In this document: one piece after another, positions 1-7,928 of the stretch
Layout of the letters: each line of letters begins with the position of its first letter
Numbering within the stretch: position 1 is the first letter of the stretch
Source of the DNA: JAISST01 sp050434145
GTDB lineage: Bacteria; Fusobacteriota; Fusobacteriia; Fusobacteriales; Fusobacteriaceae
Assembly: GCF_050434145.1 (NCBI RefSeq)
Contig: NZ_JBNPVX010000024.1
Location: forward strand, 1-43,150
DNA: 43,150 bases
Direction of reading: 5' to 3'
Made by a program: the position numbers and the translations under genes
Notes under the pieces: generated by a model
The model's input: the letters and a program-made list of their open reading frames with translations, nothing else
Told to the model about the DNA's origin: nothing
Databases searched by the model: none

Positions 1-92
1 AGTGATATAGCAACTAATGCAATAAACACTATTGATAATCCGAGTAAAGACACTAGTATTGATTCAGAAAATATTGCTCCAATGGTTTCCAT
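1..92 (-). CDS. oadG: Sodium-pump decarboxylase gamma subunit (OadG-like), N-terminal part
   Basis: Only the first 30 codons are inside the window; the gene runs off the left edge. The start ATG follows a GGGGGTT ribosome binding site. The visible protein begins METIGAIFSE and continues into one hydrophobic segment (LLGLSIVFIALVAIS), which is the usual layout of OadG: a short cytoplasmic tip, one membrane helix, then a soluble tail. OadG anchors the carboxyltransferase alpha subunit to the membrane beta subunit of oxaloacetate-type decarboxylases, which pump sodium ions outward. It starts 62 bp after the oadA stop, on the same strand, so the two are probably cotranscribed. The biotin carrier and beta subunit would be expected just beyond the edge. 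The identification rests on position and on the N-terminal membrane segment only. Confidence 0.7.
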   Translation of the reverse strand, partial: METIGAIFSESILVSLLGLSIVFIALVAIS

Positions 93-154
93 TTTTAACC
101 CCCATTTTAAATTTTTATATTTTTTTAAATATACAATAACAAGCTAAATAAACT

Positions 155-1618
155 TTATTTGCCTACTATTTCTATGTTAAACACTTTGTTATTAAAATTA
201 GTTTCATATCTATTATTGACATTTAGCAATTCATTCTTTATTACTGGTGCAATATCCAGTGTTTCTTCTCTAGCCGCTGGATTAGCTCTATTTTCTAAGA
301 ACTTTCTTGCATTTTCTGGAAAAATTGCATACATCAATACATCTTCATCACTCTTTGCCAATGTTCCTATTTCTTGTTTAGCTTTTTCATATTCTGGCAA
401 TAAGAACTTACTTGGCTTATCTGTAATAGGCGTCTCCTCTCCTATTATTTTCTTTTGAATATCTAGACTTATTGGTGCAGGTGGTTTTCCATAATTACCT
501 CTTACATAGTCTTTGATTTCCTTTGGTATTACTTTATATCTTTCTTTTAACACTACATTGAACACTGCTTGAGTTCCTACCATTTGTGATAATGGTGTTA
601 CCAATGGTGGATAACCTAAATCTTCTCTTACTTTTGGTATTTCTCTCAATACTTCTTCATATTTGTCAAAGTTTCCTTGCCCTTCCAATTGAGACATAAG
701 ATTGGACAACATTCCCCCTGGCACTTGATATAATAATGTCTTTGGTTCTGTTGCCATTGCTTTTGGATTGAATGTTCCATCTTTTCTATAATTTTCCATT
801 ATTGGCTTGAAATAATCTGCTATTTCTTCTAATACTGGTATATTTAGCTTTGGATCTCTATCTGTTCCTTTGAATACTTGTGCAAAAACTTCTGTTGCTG
901 GTTGAGCTGTACCACCAGACAATGGAGATATCGCAGTATCTATCATATCTGCCCCTGCTTCTACTGCTTTCATATACATCATTTGTGCTACTCCACTAGT
1001 GCAATGTGTATGCATGTCTATTGGTAATTTTGTAACTTCTTTTAATTTTTTCACTAATGTATAGGCATCATTTGGTAGTAATATTCCAGACATGTCCTTT
1101 ATACATATGGAATCTGCTCCCATTTTTTCCAAATCTTTTACTTTCTCAACATAATAGTCTAAAGTATGTACATCACTTGTAGCATAAGCTATACAACCTT
1201 GGCAATGTCCGTTATATTTTTTTATTGATTTTATTGTAGTTTCCAAATTTCTAAAGTCATTTAATGCATCAAATGCTCTTATTATGTCTATTCCATTTGC
1301 CAATGCTTTTTTTATGAATAATTCAACTATATCATCTGCATAATGTCTGTATCCTACTAGATTTTGTCCTCTTACCAACATTTGTAGTTTTGTATTTTTA
1401 GCTCTCTTTTTTATTTCTCGCAATCTTTCCCATGGATCTTCATTGAGAAAACGTATACAAGAATCAAATGTAGCCCCTCCCCACACTTCCATAGAATAGT
1501 ATCCTACTTGGTCCATTTTTTCTATTATTGGTAGCATTTCCTCTGTTTTCATTCGTGTAGCAATTAGTGATTGTGCGCCATCACGTAAGGCTGTTTCAAC
1601 CATTTTTAAAGGTTTCAT
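155..1618 (-). CDS. oadA: Oxaloacetate decarboxylase alpha subunit (carboxyltransferase), no biotin domain
   Basis: 487 residues forming a pyruvate-carboxyltransferase TIM barrel followed by the conserved carboxylase domain. Visible signatures are RDGAQSL near the N-terminus (metal-binding Asp), CIKDMSG (active-site Lys), and HTHCTSG with the His pair that binds the divalent metal; then QVPGGMLSNL and the PLVTPLSQMVGTQAV block. The enzyme moves carboxylate from oxaloacetate to biotin, giving pyruvate; membrane subunits then decarboxylate carboxybiotin and export sodium. The protein stops shortly after residue 440 without the C-terminal biotinyl domain (no MKM motif), about 100 residues shorter than the fused Klebsiella-type OadA, so a separate biotin carrier is expected. 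AGGAGGAT precedes the start. oadG follows. A methylmalonyl-CoA type decarboxylase is less likely because the alpha subunit fold differs. Confidence 0.93.
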   Translation of the reverse strand: MKPLKMVETALRDGAQSLIATRMKTEEMLPIIEKMDQVGYYSMEVWGGATFDSCIRFLNEDPWERLREIKKRAKNTKLQMLVRGQNLVGYRHYADDIVELFIKKALANGIDIIRAFDALNDFRNLETTIKSIKKYNGHCQGCIAYATSDVHTLDYYVEKVKDLEKMGADSICIKDMSGILLPNDAYTLVKKLKEVTKLPIDMHTHCTSGVAQMMYMKAVEAGADMIDTAISPLSGGTAQPATEVFAQVFKGTDRDPKLNIPVLEEIADYFKPIMENYRKDGTFNPKAMATEPKTLLYQVPGGMLSNLMSQLEGQGNFDKYEEVLREIPKVREDLGYPPLVTPLSQMVGTQAVFNVVLKERYKVIPKEIKDYVRGNYGKPPAPISLDIQKKIIGEETPITDKPSKFLLPEYEKAKQEIGTLAKSDEDVLMYAIFPENARKFLENRANPAAREETLDIAPVIKNELLNVNNRYETNFNNKVFNIEIVGK

Positions 1619-1650
1619 TTATCCTCCTAAAATTTTGTGAAATAAACAGT

Positions 1651-1709
1651 GTATACTGTATACGTGTATAATTTAATTACAGTTTACACTATTTTTTATC
1701 ACCTGTCAA
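1651..1709 (-). promoter_or_regulatory. oadA promoter with GTATAC operator downstream of the -10
   Basis: Read on the minus strand there is a perfect -35 TTGACA (1704-1709), a 17-nt spacer and TAAACT as -10 (1681-1686). Just downstream of the expected start site lie two GTATAC palindromes separated by one base (1651-1663), preceded by CGTATAC in the minus-strand reading. This shares CGTATAC with the core of the 34-bp palindrome at 5060-5093, so both may be bound by the same FadR-type GntR regulator (5296-5952). The placement after the start site suggests repression by blocking. Operator assignment is inference. Confidence 0.6.
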
Positions 1710-1780
1710 TTGATTTTAAATAAATAACTACTTTATTTCTAAAATAATATAATCTCATTAATAACAAGTAAGCGGGAACA

Positions 1781-1817
1781 AAAAAGCCCAATAGGAGAGT
1801 GTCATATTGAGCCTTTT
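1781..1817. terminator. Bidirectional hairpin terminator after the hydro-lyase/GntP operon
   Basis: A 13-bp stem (arms 1781-1793 and 1805-1817, with two G-U pairs) encloses an 11-nt loop and is flanked by A and T runs on both sides. It lies about 65 bp past the stop of the GntP gene on the minus strand and separates that operon from oadA. Confidence 0.8.
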
Positions 1818-1883
1818 TATTTAGTCTATTTTATAAATCTAACATTATCGTAGATTTTTTGAATAGCTTTATAATGATGCATT

Positions 1884-3215
1884 TCACAACCAAAGTGTGC
1901 ATACAAATGTAGCAAGTAATCCACCAAGTGCCATAACTAAATTAGATATTGACAATGTTTTTAAACCTGTTTTCATATCATAGCCCATACAATTAGTGTA
2001 TACCCAAAAATAACTGTCATTAACATGGCAACATAACCTAGCTCCAGCTCCTGAAGCTAAAAAAATGAGAATTGGATCTAAGCCTAATGTTGAAGCTATA
2101 GGAGCACATAATGTTGCTGCTGTTGTAACTGCAACCGTTCCAGAACCTTGAACAACTTTTAATAATCCTGAAATTGCAAATGGAATTAATATAAAAGGTA
2201 ATCCTGTTTTTAATACCATTTTTGCCAAACTATCTCCAGCACCTGATACTTTCAATACTTGACCTAGAGCTCCTCCTGCGGCTGTAATAAAAATGATTGA
2301 ACCTGCATCTCCTAATGACTTATCCATTATTTTTAAAACTTCCTGTTTGCCAATACGATTACCAAGTGTTACAATAGCTAATAATGCCCCAATTGCCAAA
2401 GCAATATTTGAATCTCCAATAAAATTTGTTACATTTAAAATTGGTGATTCTTTTGGAAAAATCATTGAACAAGATGTTTTTAACAAAATTAGAAATATAG
2501 GGACAACAAGTGGAATAAAACTTGCTAATGATCCTGGAATGTCATCATCATCTAAACTTGCATTTTCTTTTACAGCTTCCAAATTCTCCCTAAATGTGTA
2601 ATATGTTTCAGGTTTATTTTTAAAATATAATTCAGCAAAAATCCAACCAGTTAAAGTCATGAATACAGCTGCAAACATACCATATACTATTGCACGTCCA
2701 ATATCAATCCCCAATAATCCTGCTGCTGCTAGTGGTCCTGGTGTAGGTGGAACATATACATGTGTCGCCAATAAACCTGCTGATAAACTCACAGCAAGAA
2801 TTGCTAAAGGAATTTTAGTTTTTTTATTAACTGCCTTTACAAGAGGTGTCAATATAACAAAAGCGGCATCAGAAAATACTGGTATTGATACTATATAGCC
2901 AGTTATTGCCATCGCAAGCCCAGCTCTTTTTTGACCAACCAACCTCACTGTATCAAAAGCCATACGATTTGTCCCTTTTGCTGAATCTAAATAATTCCCC
3001 AACATAATTCCAAAAATAATTACTATACCTATACTTTTAACAGTTCCAGAAAAGCCAGTTGTTATTGCATTAATTGTAGCGGCACCTTTCATACCAGATA
3101 ACATTCCCATAACTAGTGCTGTTATTAATAACGACATAAAAGCATTTACTTTTACTTTTATACAAAGAAGTAATAGTACCGCCATTCCGATTAAAAATAC
3201 AAATTCTATTGGCAT
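1884..3215 (-). CDS. GntP-family organic-acid/gluconate permease
   Basis: 443 residues, almost entirely hydrophobic with about 12 membrane segments, matching the usual GntP length. Recognisable family stretches include the N-terminal FLIGMAVLLLLCIKVKVNAF, the PPTPGPLAAAGLLG loop with its conserved PPTPG motif, VQGSGTVAVTTAATL, and a late DSYFWVYTNCMGYD segment. GntP proteins are proton symporters for gluconate and related hydroxy acids. Here it is the last gene of an operon with an aconitase-type hydro-lyase (14 bp after the small subunit), so the substrate is probably the hydroxy or unsaturated dicarboxylic acid that the hydro-lyase acts on. Gluconate itself is not implied. A typical AAGGAG site precedes the start. 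Substrate is unknown. Confidence 0.9.
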   Translation of the reverse strand: MPIEFVFLIGMAVLLLLCIKVKVNAFMSLLITALVMGMLSGMKGAATINAITTGFSGTVKSIGIVIIFGIMLGNYLDSAKGTNRMAFDTVRLVGQKRAGLAMAITGYIVSIPVFSDAAFVILTPLVKAVNKKTKIPLAILAVSLSAGLLATHVYVPPTPGPLAAAGLLGIDIGRAIVYGMFAAVFMTLTGWIFAELYFKNKPETYYTFRENLEAVKENASLDDDDIPGSLASFIPLVVPIFLILLKTSCSMIFPKESPILNVTNFIGDSNIALAIGALLAIVTLGNRIGKQEVLKIMDKSLGDAGSIIFITAAGGALGQVLKVSGAGDSLAKMVLKTGLPFILIPFAISGLLKVVQGSGTVAVTTAATLCAPIASTLGLDPILIFLASGAGARLCCHVNDSYFWVYTNCMGYDMKTGLKTLSISNLVMALGGLLATFVCTLWL

Positions 3216-3229
3216 AATTTTTCTCCTTA

Positions 3230-3736
3230 TTATTTATTTTTCTTAAATTGACTACTCATTAATGGCTTAATTCCACCAGCTTCTAAAATCTTTAATGCCT
3301 GTTCTCCTATCTTATCACATTTATATATTTTTTCTGTTTCCTTAACTAAAACAGTTCCTTTTATTATATCTATAATTATTTCTTGTCCTGCTTTTATTTC
3401 TTTGCTGATACCTTGACAAACTACTAATGGTAGTCCTAAATTTATTGCATTTCTATAAAATATTCTAGCAAATGAATCAGCAATAATTGCACTTGCTCCC
3501 ATATTTAATAGTGCTATTGGAGCATGTTCTCGACTAGAGCCACATCCAAAGTTTGTACCAGCAACTACTATTCCACCTTGTGGAAAGTTAGAAGCTATAC
3601 TCTCATCAACTCCACACAAACAATGACATCCTATTTCTTTGGGATCAGTTATGGCTAGAAATCTACCAGGATAAATTTGATCTGTATCTATATTATTCCC
3701 AACAACAATGACTTCACCACTAATATTTCTTTTCAT
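3230..3736 (-). CDS. LeuD-like small subunit of an aconitase-family hydro-lyase
   Basis: 168 residues, the length of the archaeal-type isopropylmalate dehydratase small subunit (swivel domain). Family marks are GNNIDTDQIYPGRFLAITDP at the N-terminus, the NFGCGSSREHAP substrate-carboxylate motif around residue 60, and FARIFYRNAINLGLP. It pairs with the large subunit encoded 15 bp upstream to make a heterodimeric hydro-lyase. The residues after the NIDTD motif (YPGRFL) are those that tune substrate choice in this family. No leuA or leuB is nearby, and the operon has a permease and a GntR regulator, so a catabolic role (for example citraconate, mesaconate, maleate or dimethylmaleate hydratase) is more likely than leucine synthesis; this is inference. 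Confidence 0.9.
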   Translation of the reverse strand: MKRNISGEVIVVGNNIDTDQIYPGRFLAITDPKEIGCHCLCGVDESIASNFPQGGIVVAGTNFGCGSSREHAPIALLNMGASAIIADSFARIFYRNAINLGLPLVVCQGISKEIKAGQEIIIDIIKGTVLVKETEKIYKCDKIGEQALKILEAGGIKPLMSSQFKKNK

Positions 3737-3751
3737 CTTACACCACCTTCT

Positions 3752-5011
3752 TTATAAAAATTTTCTTGGATCAGTTATATACCCATTTATCATACTTGCA
3801 GCAACAGTTGCTGGACTCGCCAAATATATTTGAGCATTCTTTGATCCCATTCTACCAGGAAAATTTCTGTTTGTTGTTGTAATACACTTTTCTCCAGCTC
3901 CTAATACTCCTTCATGTGCACCAAGACACGCTCCACACCCTGGAGACGCAATTGTAGCCCCAGCCTTCATTAAATCTTGAATATACCCTTTTTCCATGCA
4001 TTCTTGCATAACTTCTGCTGAACTTGGAACTACAACAAGTCTTGTATATGTAGGAATTTTCTTGCCATGTAGAATTCTTGCTGCAACTTCTATATCCTCT
4101 GTCCTACCACCTGTACAACTTCCAATATAACCTTGATTAATATGTATCTGCTCTTTATCTACAACGTCTGTTAACTTTCTGACATTATCAACACTATGAG
4201 GACAAGCAAGTTGTGGTTCTAATAAGGATACATCAAAAATATAGCTTTCTTTATATACAAAATCTGAATCTGTATACTGAACTTCATATGGAATAGTCGT
4301 CCTACTCTTCACATATTCAAGTACCTGATTATTTGGTTGCATATAAGCTGTTTTAGCCCCCATTTCAACTGCCATATTACAAATAACCATTCTACCTGCC
4401 ACTCCTAAATTCTCAATATAACTTCCTGTAAAATCAATTGCCTTATAAACCGCTCCATCAGCCTTTAGTTCTCCTAATACATTTAAAATAATATCTTTAG
4501 GGTATACGCCATTTCTAACCTCACCATCTAATCGAACTTCAATAATTTCTGGTACACGCAACCATAGTTTCCCAGTCATAAGAATAGTTGCCATATCTGT
4601 TGCACCACAACCTGTGCCAATAGCTCCAAATGCACCATGTGTTGTGGTATGGCTATCTGTTGCAACTACTATCATTCCAGGATAAATCACTCCAGCTTCT
4701 GGCATTACTTGATGACATACTCCGCAGTTTGTATCAAAATGATATTTAAGATTATTTTTTTTTGCAAAACTTCTCATTTCATTTTGATTTTCAGCACTTT
4801 TTATATCAGGTGCTGGAGAATAGTGATCAAAAACAAATGCCACTTTTTCATTATCCCATACTTTTTCACCTCCCATTTCATAAAAAGAGTAAACAGTTTG
4901 TAAATATAAATCATTGATTTCTGCAAAATCAATATTTGCTGTAACTATTTCTCCTGTTATTACTTCTGCCTGACTGCTGTTTTTTGCAAGAATTTTTTCA
5001 ATTGCATGCAT
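3752..5011 (-). CDS. LeuC-like large subunit of an aconitase-family hydro-lyase
   Basis: 419 residues, the size of the archaeal/anaerobe LeuC-HACN type. It carries the 4Fe-4S ligands: one Cys in YIGSCTGGRTEDI and two in ASPGCGACLGAHEG, plus the N-terminal FDHYSPAP and VATDSHTTTHGAFGAIGTG blocks. The enzyme adds or removes water across a double bond next to two carboxylates. It is the first gene of the operon with the LeuD-like subunit and a GntP permease, and its promoter contains a 34-bp palindrome that the divergent GntR regulator could bind. AGGAGG lies 6 nt before the start. Product annotation as 3-isopropylmalate dehydratase would be automatic but is doubtful here, since no other leucine genes are present. 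Confidence 0.92.
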   Translation of the reverse strand: MHAIEKILAKNSSQAEVITGEIVTANIDFAEINDLYLQTVYSFYEMGGEKVWDNEKVAFVFDHYSPAPDIKSAENQNEMRSFAKKNNLKYHFDTNCGVCHQVMPEAGVIYPGMIVVATDSHTTTHGAFGAIGTGCGATDMATILMTGKLWLRVPEIIEVRLDGEVRNGVYPKDIILNVLGELKADGAVYKAIDFTGSYIENLGVAGRMVICNMAVEMGAKTAYMQPNNQVLEYVKSRTTIPYEVQYTDSDFVYKESYIFDVSLLEPQLACPHSVDNVRKLTDVVDKEQIHINQGYIGSCTGGRTEDIEVAARILHGKKIPTYTRLVVVPSSAEVMQECMEKGYIQDLMKAGATIASPGCGACLGAHEGVLGAGEKCITTTNRNFPGRMGSKNAQIYLASPATVAASMINGYITDPRKFL

Positions 5012-5059
5012 ATTATTTCCTCCTATTCTGAAAAAATTTAAGAAAGTGTAATAAATTTT

Positions 5060-5093
5060 TAAAATTGAATATCGTATACGATATTCAATTTTA
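5060..5093. promoter_or_regulatory. 34-bp perfect palindrome, probable GntR operator
   Basis: Every base pairs across the centre between 5076 and 5077; the core is ATCGTATACGAT, flanked by symmetrical AATTGAAT arms. It lies between the leuC-like promoter (-10 at 5102-5107) and its start codon, close to the expected transcription start, and upstream of the divergent GntR gene. GTATAC-centred palindromes are typical FadR-subfamily sites. A similar CGTATAC core occurs in the oadA promoter. Confidence 0.75.
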
Positions 5094-5101
5094 TATTTGA
5101 T

Positions 5102-5130
5102 ATAATATCACAGATTTGTTTTAAATTCAA
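5102..5130 (-). promoter_or_regulatory. Promoter of the hydro-lyase/GntP operon
   Basis: On the minus strand TTGAAT (5125-5130), a 17-nt spacer and TATTAT (5102-5107) form a good sigma-70 promoter. The expected start near 5095 places the 34-bp palindrome at about +2 to +35. Confidence 0.6.
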
Positions 5131-5227
5131 TAATAATATTTTTTTTTGTATTTTTTGTTCTTTTTTTGTTTTAACAAAACTATCTACACATTATTTGCTA
5201 ATTTCCATATATTTTTTCTTTTTTGAC

Positions 5228-5256
5228 TTTAAAATAAAATTACAGCATGGTATAAT
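5228..5256 (+). promoter_or_regulatory. Promoter of the GntR gene (extended -10)
   Basis: TGGTATAAT at 5248-5256 is a consensus -10 with the extended TG element; a weak TTTAAA (5228-5233) sits 17 nt upstream. It reads into the GntR gene 40 bp downstream. Confidence 0.55.
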
Positions 5257-5295
5257 AGAGAAAATATTATATAAATAAAAGGAATGGAAGGTTTT

Positions 5296-5952
5296 ATGGA
5301 AAAAATTGAAATTATGCCAGTACGAGTTCGCATCACATCAATTTTAAAAAAAGCCCTTATATCAGGTGAATATAAAAATGGAGATGAACTTAGCTTAACA
5401 GAAATTGCAACAAGACTCGGAGTTAGCCGTACTCCAGTGAGAGAAGCCTTCCAAACTCTTGCAGCCGAAGGTTTAATTGAACTCAGAATGAATAAAGGTG
5501 CAATTGTTAAATTGATTGATGAAAGATTCATTATAGATCATTATGAAATGCGCTTATTGTTAGAATGCGAAGCTGCTGCAAGGGCGGCAAAAAATGGAAT
5601 GAGCACAGACGTCTTACTAAATAAACTACATGAAATTGAAAATATATTAGATACAATTAGCCAAGAAGATTATGAAAAAATAAACCTTGATATTCATACA
5701 TCAATTTGGACAGCTGCAAATAATCATAAGCTATACAACTATTTATCTAATCTATGGAATGGCCCTAGTACTGGTTTTGCAAACTCAAAAATAGAACATT
5801 ATCAGAAATCTAATACAGAACATATTAAAATTTTAGAATTTATAAAATTACATGATGAGAAGAGCGCTCGTGAAGCTATGTCAGAACATATTATCAGAAG
5901 CATGAACAATATTATTAAAAGTTTTCAATCTTCAAACCAACCTGCTAAATAG
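5296..5952 (+). CDS. GntR-family transcriptional regulator, FCD (FadR) subfamily
   Basis: About 218 residues. An N-terminal winged helix (LSLTEIATRLGVSRTPVREA, the recognition helix ending in SRTPVREA) is followed by an all-helical FCD ligand domain with the expected metal/ligand residues in YEMRLLLECEAAARAA, DIHTSIWTAANNHKL and SEHIIRSM. FCD regulators usually sense the carboxylic acid handled by the neighbouring genes. It is divergent from the hydro-lyase/GntP operon and probably binds the palindrome at 5060-5093, and perhaps the oadA site. An upstream ATG at 5284 has its GGA only one base away, whereas the ATG at 5296 is preceded by GGAAGG at 4 nt, so the latter start is preferred. Confidence 0.92.
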   Translation: MEKIEIMPVRVRITSILKKALISGEYKNGDELSLTEIATRLGVSRTPVREAFQTLAAEGLIELRMNKGAIVKLIDERFIIDHYEMRLLLECEAAARAAKNGMSTDVLLNKLHEIENILDTISQEDYEKINLDIHTSIWTAANNHKLYNYLSNLWNGPSTGFANSKIEHYQKSNTEHIKILEFIKLHDEKSAREAMSEHIIRSMNNIIKSFQSSNQPAK

Positions 5953-6052
5953 TATGTTACTTGAAAAATTATTAACACCCCATGTAAAATATTAATTACT
6001 GATAAATTAAAGACTTTAACTTTCATATAATCGAATCACTAATCATAAAAAT

Positions 6053-6103
6053 AAAAAGAGTTCATCTGAAGTCAAAACTCTACTTCAAATAAACTCTCTT
6101 TTT
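6053..6103. terminator. Bidirectional hairpin terminator between gntR and queF
   Basis: Long arms (6053-6072 and 6082-6103) pair with a two-base bulge and end in A and T runs, so the hairpin can stop transcription from the GntR gene (plus) and from the que operon (minus). No other feature is visible in the gap. Confidence 0.8.
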
Positions 6104-6150
6104 GTGATAGGAAATCTTAATACTATTTGCACCATTTAATTAATTATAAT

Positions 6151-6633
6151 CTATCTATTATCGACTTTTTCTGGATACATATCATGATTAGCCATTCTAT
6201 CAAAAGCTATTTTTTCCCATGGAGTGCCTTTTTCACCATAATTACAATACGGATCAATTGATATTCCACCTCTTGGAGTAAATTTCCCCCATACTTCAAT
6301 ATATTTTGGCTTCATCAACTTTACCAGATCTTTCATAATTACATTTACACAATCTTCATGAAACCCACCATGATTACGGAAACTAAATAAATATAATTTT
6401 AGTGATTTGCTTTCTACCATTTTTATATTTGGGACATAAGAAATTATGATATTAGCAAAATCTGGTTGCCCTGTGATTGGGCAAAGACTTGTAAATTCTG
6501 GACAATTAAATTTTACAAAATAATCATTTCCTACATGCTTATTATCAAAAGTTTCCAACATTTCAGGGGCATAATCCTGTGGATAAGCCACATTTTGATT
6601 TCCTAATAATGTTAAATTTTCTATATCTTTCAT
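6151..6633 (-). CDS. queF: QueF, NADPH-dependent preQ0 reductase
   Basis: 160 residues, the short single-domain (Bacillus-type) QueF. It shows the catalytic Cys in FTSLCPITGQPDFANI and the QueF motif ESKSLKLYLFSFRNHGG with the following FHEDC. The enzyme reduces the nitrile of 7-cyano-7-deazaguanine to preQ1, the last step before tRNA insertion. It is the last gene of the preQ1 operon, 12 bp after queC with its own AAGGAG site, and is followed by the bidirectional terminator. The assignment is secure from motif and context. Confidence 0.97.
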   Translation of the reverse strand: MKDIENLTLLGNQNVAYPQDYAPEMLETFDNKHVGNDYFVKFNCPEFTSLCPITGQPDFANIIISYVPNIKMVESKSLKLYLFSFRNHGGFHEDCVNVIMKDLVKLMKPKYIEVWGKFTPRGGISIDPYCNYGEKGTPWEKIAFDRMANHDMYPEKVDNR

Positions 6634-6645
6634 TTTTATTTCTCC

Positions 6646-7338
6646 TTAATTTTTTCTAAATTTTATCAATGGATCTGTTGCATTATTTTTTTCAAATGCT
6701 AATTCTCTGTCTATACAAGTACCACATTTCCCACATGAAGTCTCATTTCCTTTATAGCAACTCCAAGTCAACTCATAAGGGACATTTAATTCTAATCCTT
6801 TTTTTACAATATCACTTTTATGCAGATTTACAAATGGAGCTGTTATCCTTACTTTCTTTCCACTTCCTTCATAAATGGCATTATTCATCGCCTCATTAAA
6901 TTCTCTGCTGCAATCTGGATATGCATTTCCTGCTGCATCATCACTGTGAGCACCATAGTATATCACATCACATTTTTTTGATAATGCTATGCTTGCAGCC
7001 ACTGAAAGAAATAGTCCATTTCTAAATGGCACATATGTAGATACAGCATCACCTTTTGTCTCAGTCAATTGACTACCATAATCACCATGCGGTATTGCTT
7101 CATTTGAATGTGTAAGTAAAGATGAATTGCTGTAAGAAAATATTTGTACCAAATCAACTTCTATTAATTCTACATTATAATATTTTGCAATATCTCTTGC
7201 GGCCTTCAATTCTTTTGTATGCTTTTGACCATAAACTGCACATAATCCCACTACATTTTCTGCTCCTAGTTCTTTTACTGTCATTCCTAGACAAGTAGAG
7301 CTATCCACTCCACCACTTAATAATATCAATGCCTTCAT
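6646..7338 (-). CDS. queC: QueC, 7-cyano-7-deazaguanine synthase
   Basis: 230 residues. The N-terminal PP-loop LLSGGVDSSTCL binds ATP; YYGAHSDDAAGNAYPDC is the family's middle block; the C-terminal CYKGNETSCGKCGTC supplies the four zinc-binding Cys. QueC turns carboxy-deazaguanine into preQ0 using ATP and ammonia in two steps. It lies between folE (9 bp upstream) and queF in a five-gene operon. Start chosen by the AGGAGATGTA ribosome binding site. Confidence 0.97.
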   Translation of the reverse strand: MKALILLSGGVDSSTCLGMTVKELGAENVVGLCAVYGQKHTKELKAARDIAKYYNVELIEVDLVQIFSYSNSSLLTHSNEAIPHGDYGSQLTETKGDAVSTYVPFRNGLFLSVAASIALSKKCDVIYYGAHSDDAAGNAYPDCSREFNEAMNNAIYEGSGKKVRITAPFVNLHKSDIVKKGLELNVPYELTWSCYKGNETSCGKCGTCIDRELAFEKNNATDPLIKFRKN

Positions 7339-7347
7339 TACATCTCC

Positions 7348-7926
7348 TTATAATCCTATACACAATCTATTTTGTAGTAAATAATTATCTTTGAATTTTC
7401 CCATGAATACTGATGTTTCTGTATAACTATTATTTTTCTTTATCCCTCTAGTAGTCATGCAGCTATGTTTTCCCTTTATTAGTACTGCCACATCATCAGA
7501 ACCTGTTACTTTACTCATTACATAACCTATATCTTTTCCTATTCGCTCTTGCAACTGAAGTCTTTTCGCTACCATATCACATATTCTTGCTATTTTACTA
7601 AGGCCTACTACTTTACCTTTTGGAATATAAGCTACTGTTACTTTCATATCATACATCAATGCTAAGTGATGTTCACAATAACTAAAAATATCAATATCTC
7701 TGACTATTACCATATCTTCTGCTTCTACTTTTTCGTCATCCTCAAAAGTTTTAGAAAACATTTGTACCAACTCATCATTGGTATAATTCATTCCATCAAA
7801 CACTTCTTCATACATATTTGCAACTCTTTCTGGTGTTTCTAATAATCCTTCTCTATCTGGATTGTCACCTAAAGCAATCAATATGCCTCTCACATGTTCT
7901 TCTATCGCTTTCTTATCTATTGCCAT
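7348..7926 (-). CDS. folE: GTP cyclohydrolase I
   Basis: 192 residues, standard length for the zinc-dependent type IA enzyme. Signatures: SYCEHHLALMYD with the zinc Cys/His, YIPKGKVVGLSKIARIC, and a second zinc Cys in HSCMTTRGIKK. It makes 7,8-dihydroneopterin triphosphate from GTP, here the entry step of queuosine synthesis as well as a potential folate source. It begins 2 nt after the queE stop (TAATAATG) and is translationally coupled. Its inclusion inside the que operon suggests that its main task here is preQ1 supply, though folate synthesis elsewhere in the genome could share it. Confidence 0.97.
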   Translation of the reverse strand: MAIDKKAIEEHVRGILIALGDNPDREGLLETPERVANMYEEVFDGMNYTNDELVQMFSKTFEDDEKVEAEDMVIVRDIDIFSYCEHHLALMYDMKVTVAYIPKGKVVGLSKIARICDMVAKRLQLQERIGKDIGYVMSKVTGSDDVAVLIKGKHSCMTTRGIKKNNSYTETSVFMGKFKDNYLLQNRLCIGL

Positions 7927-7928
7927 TA

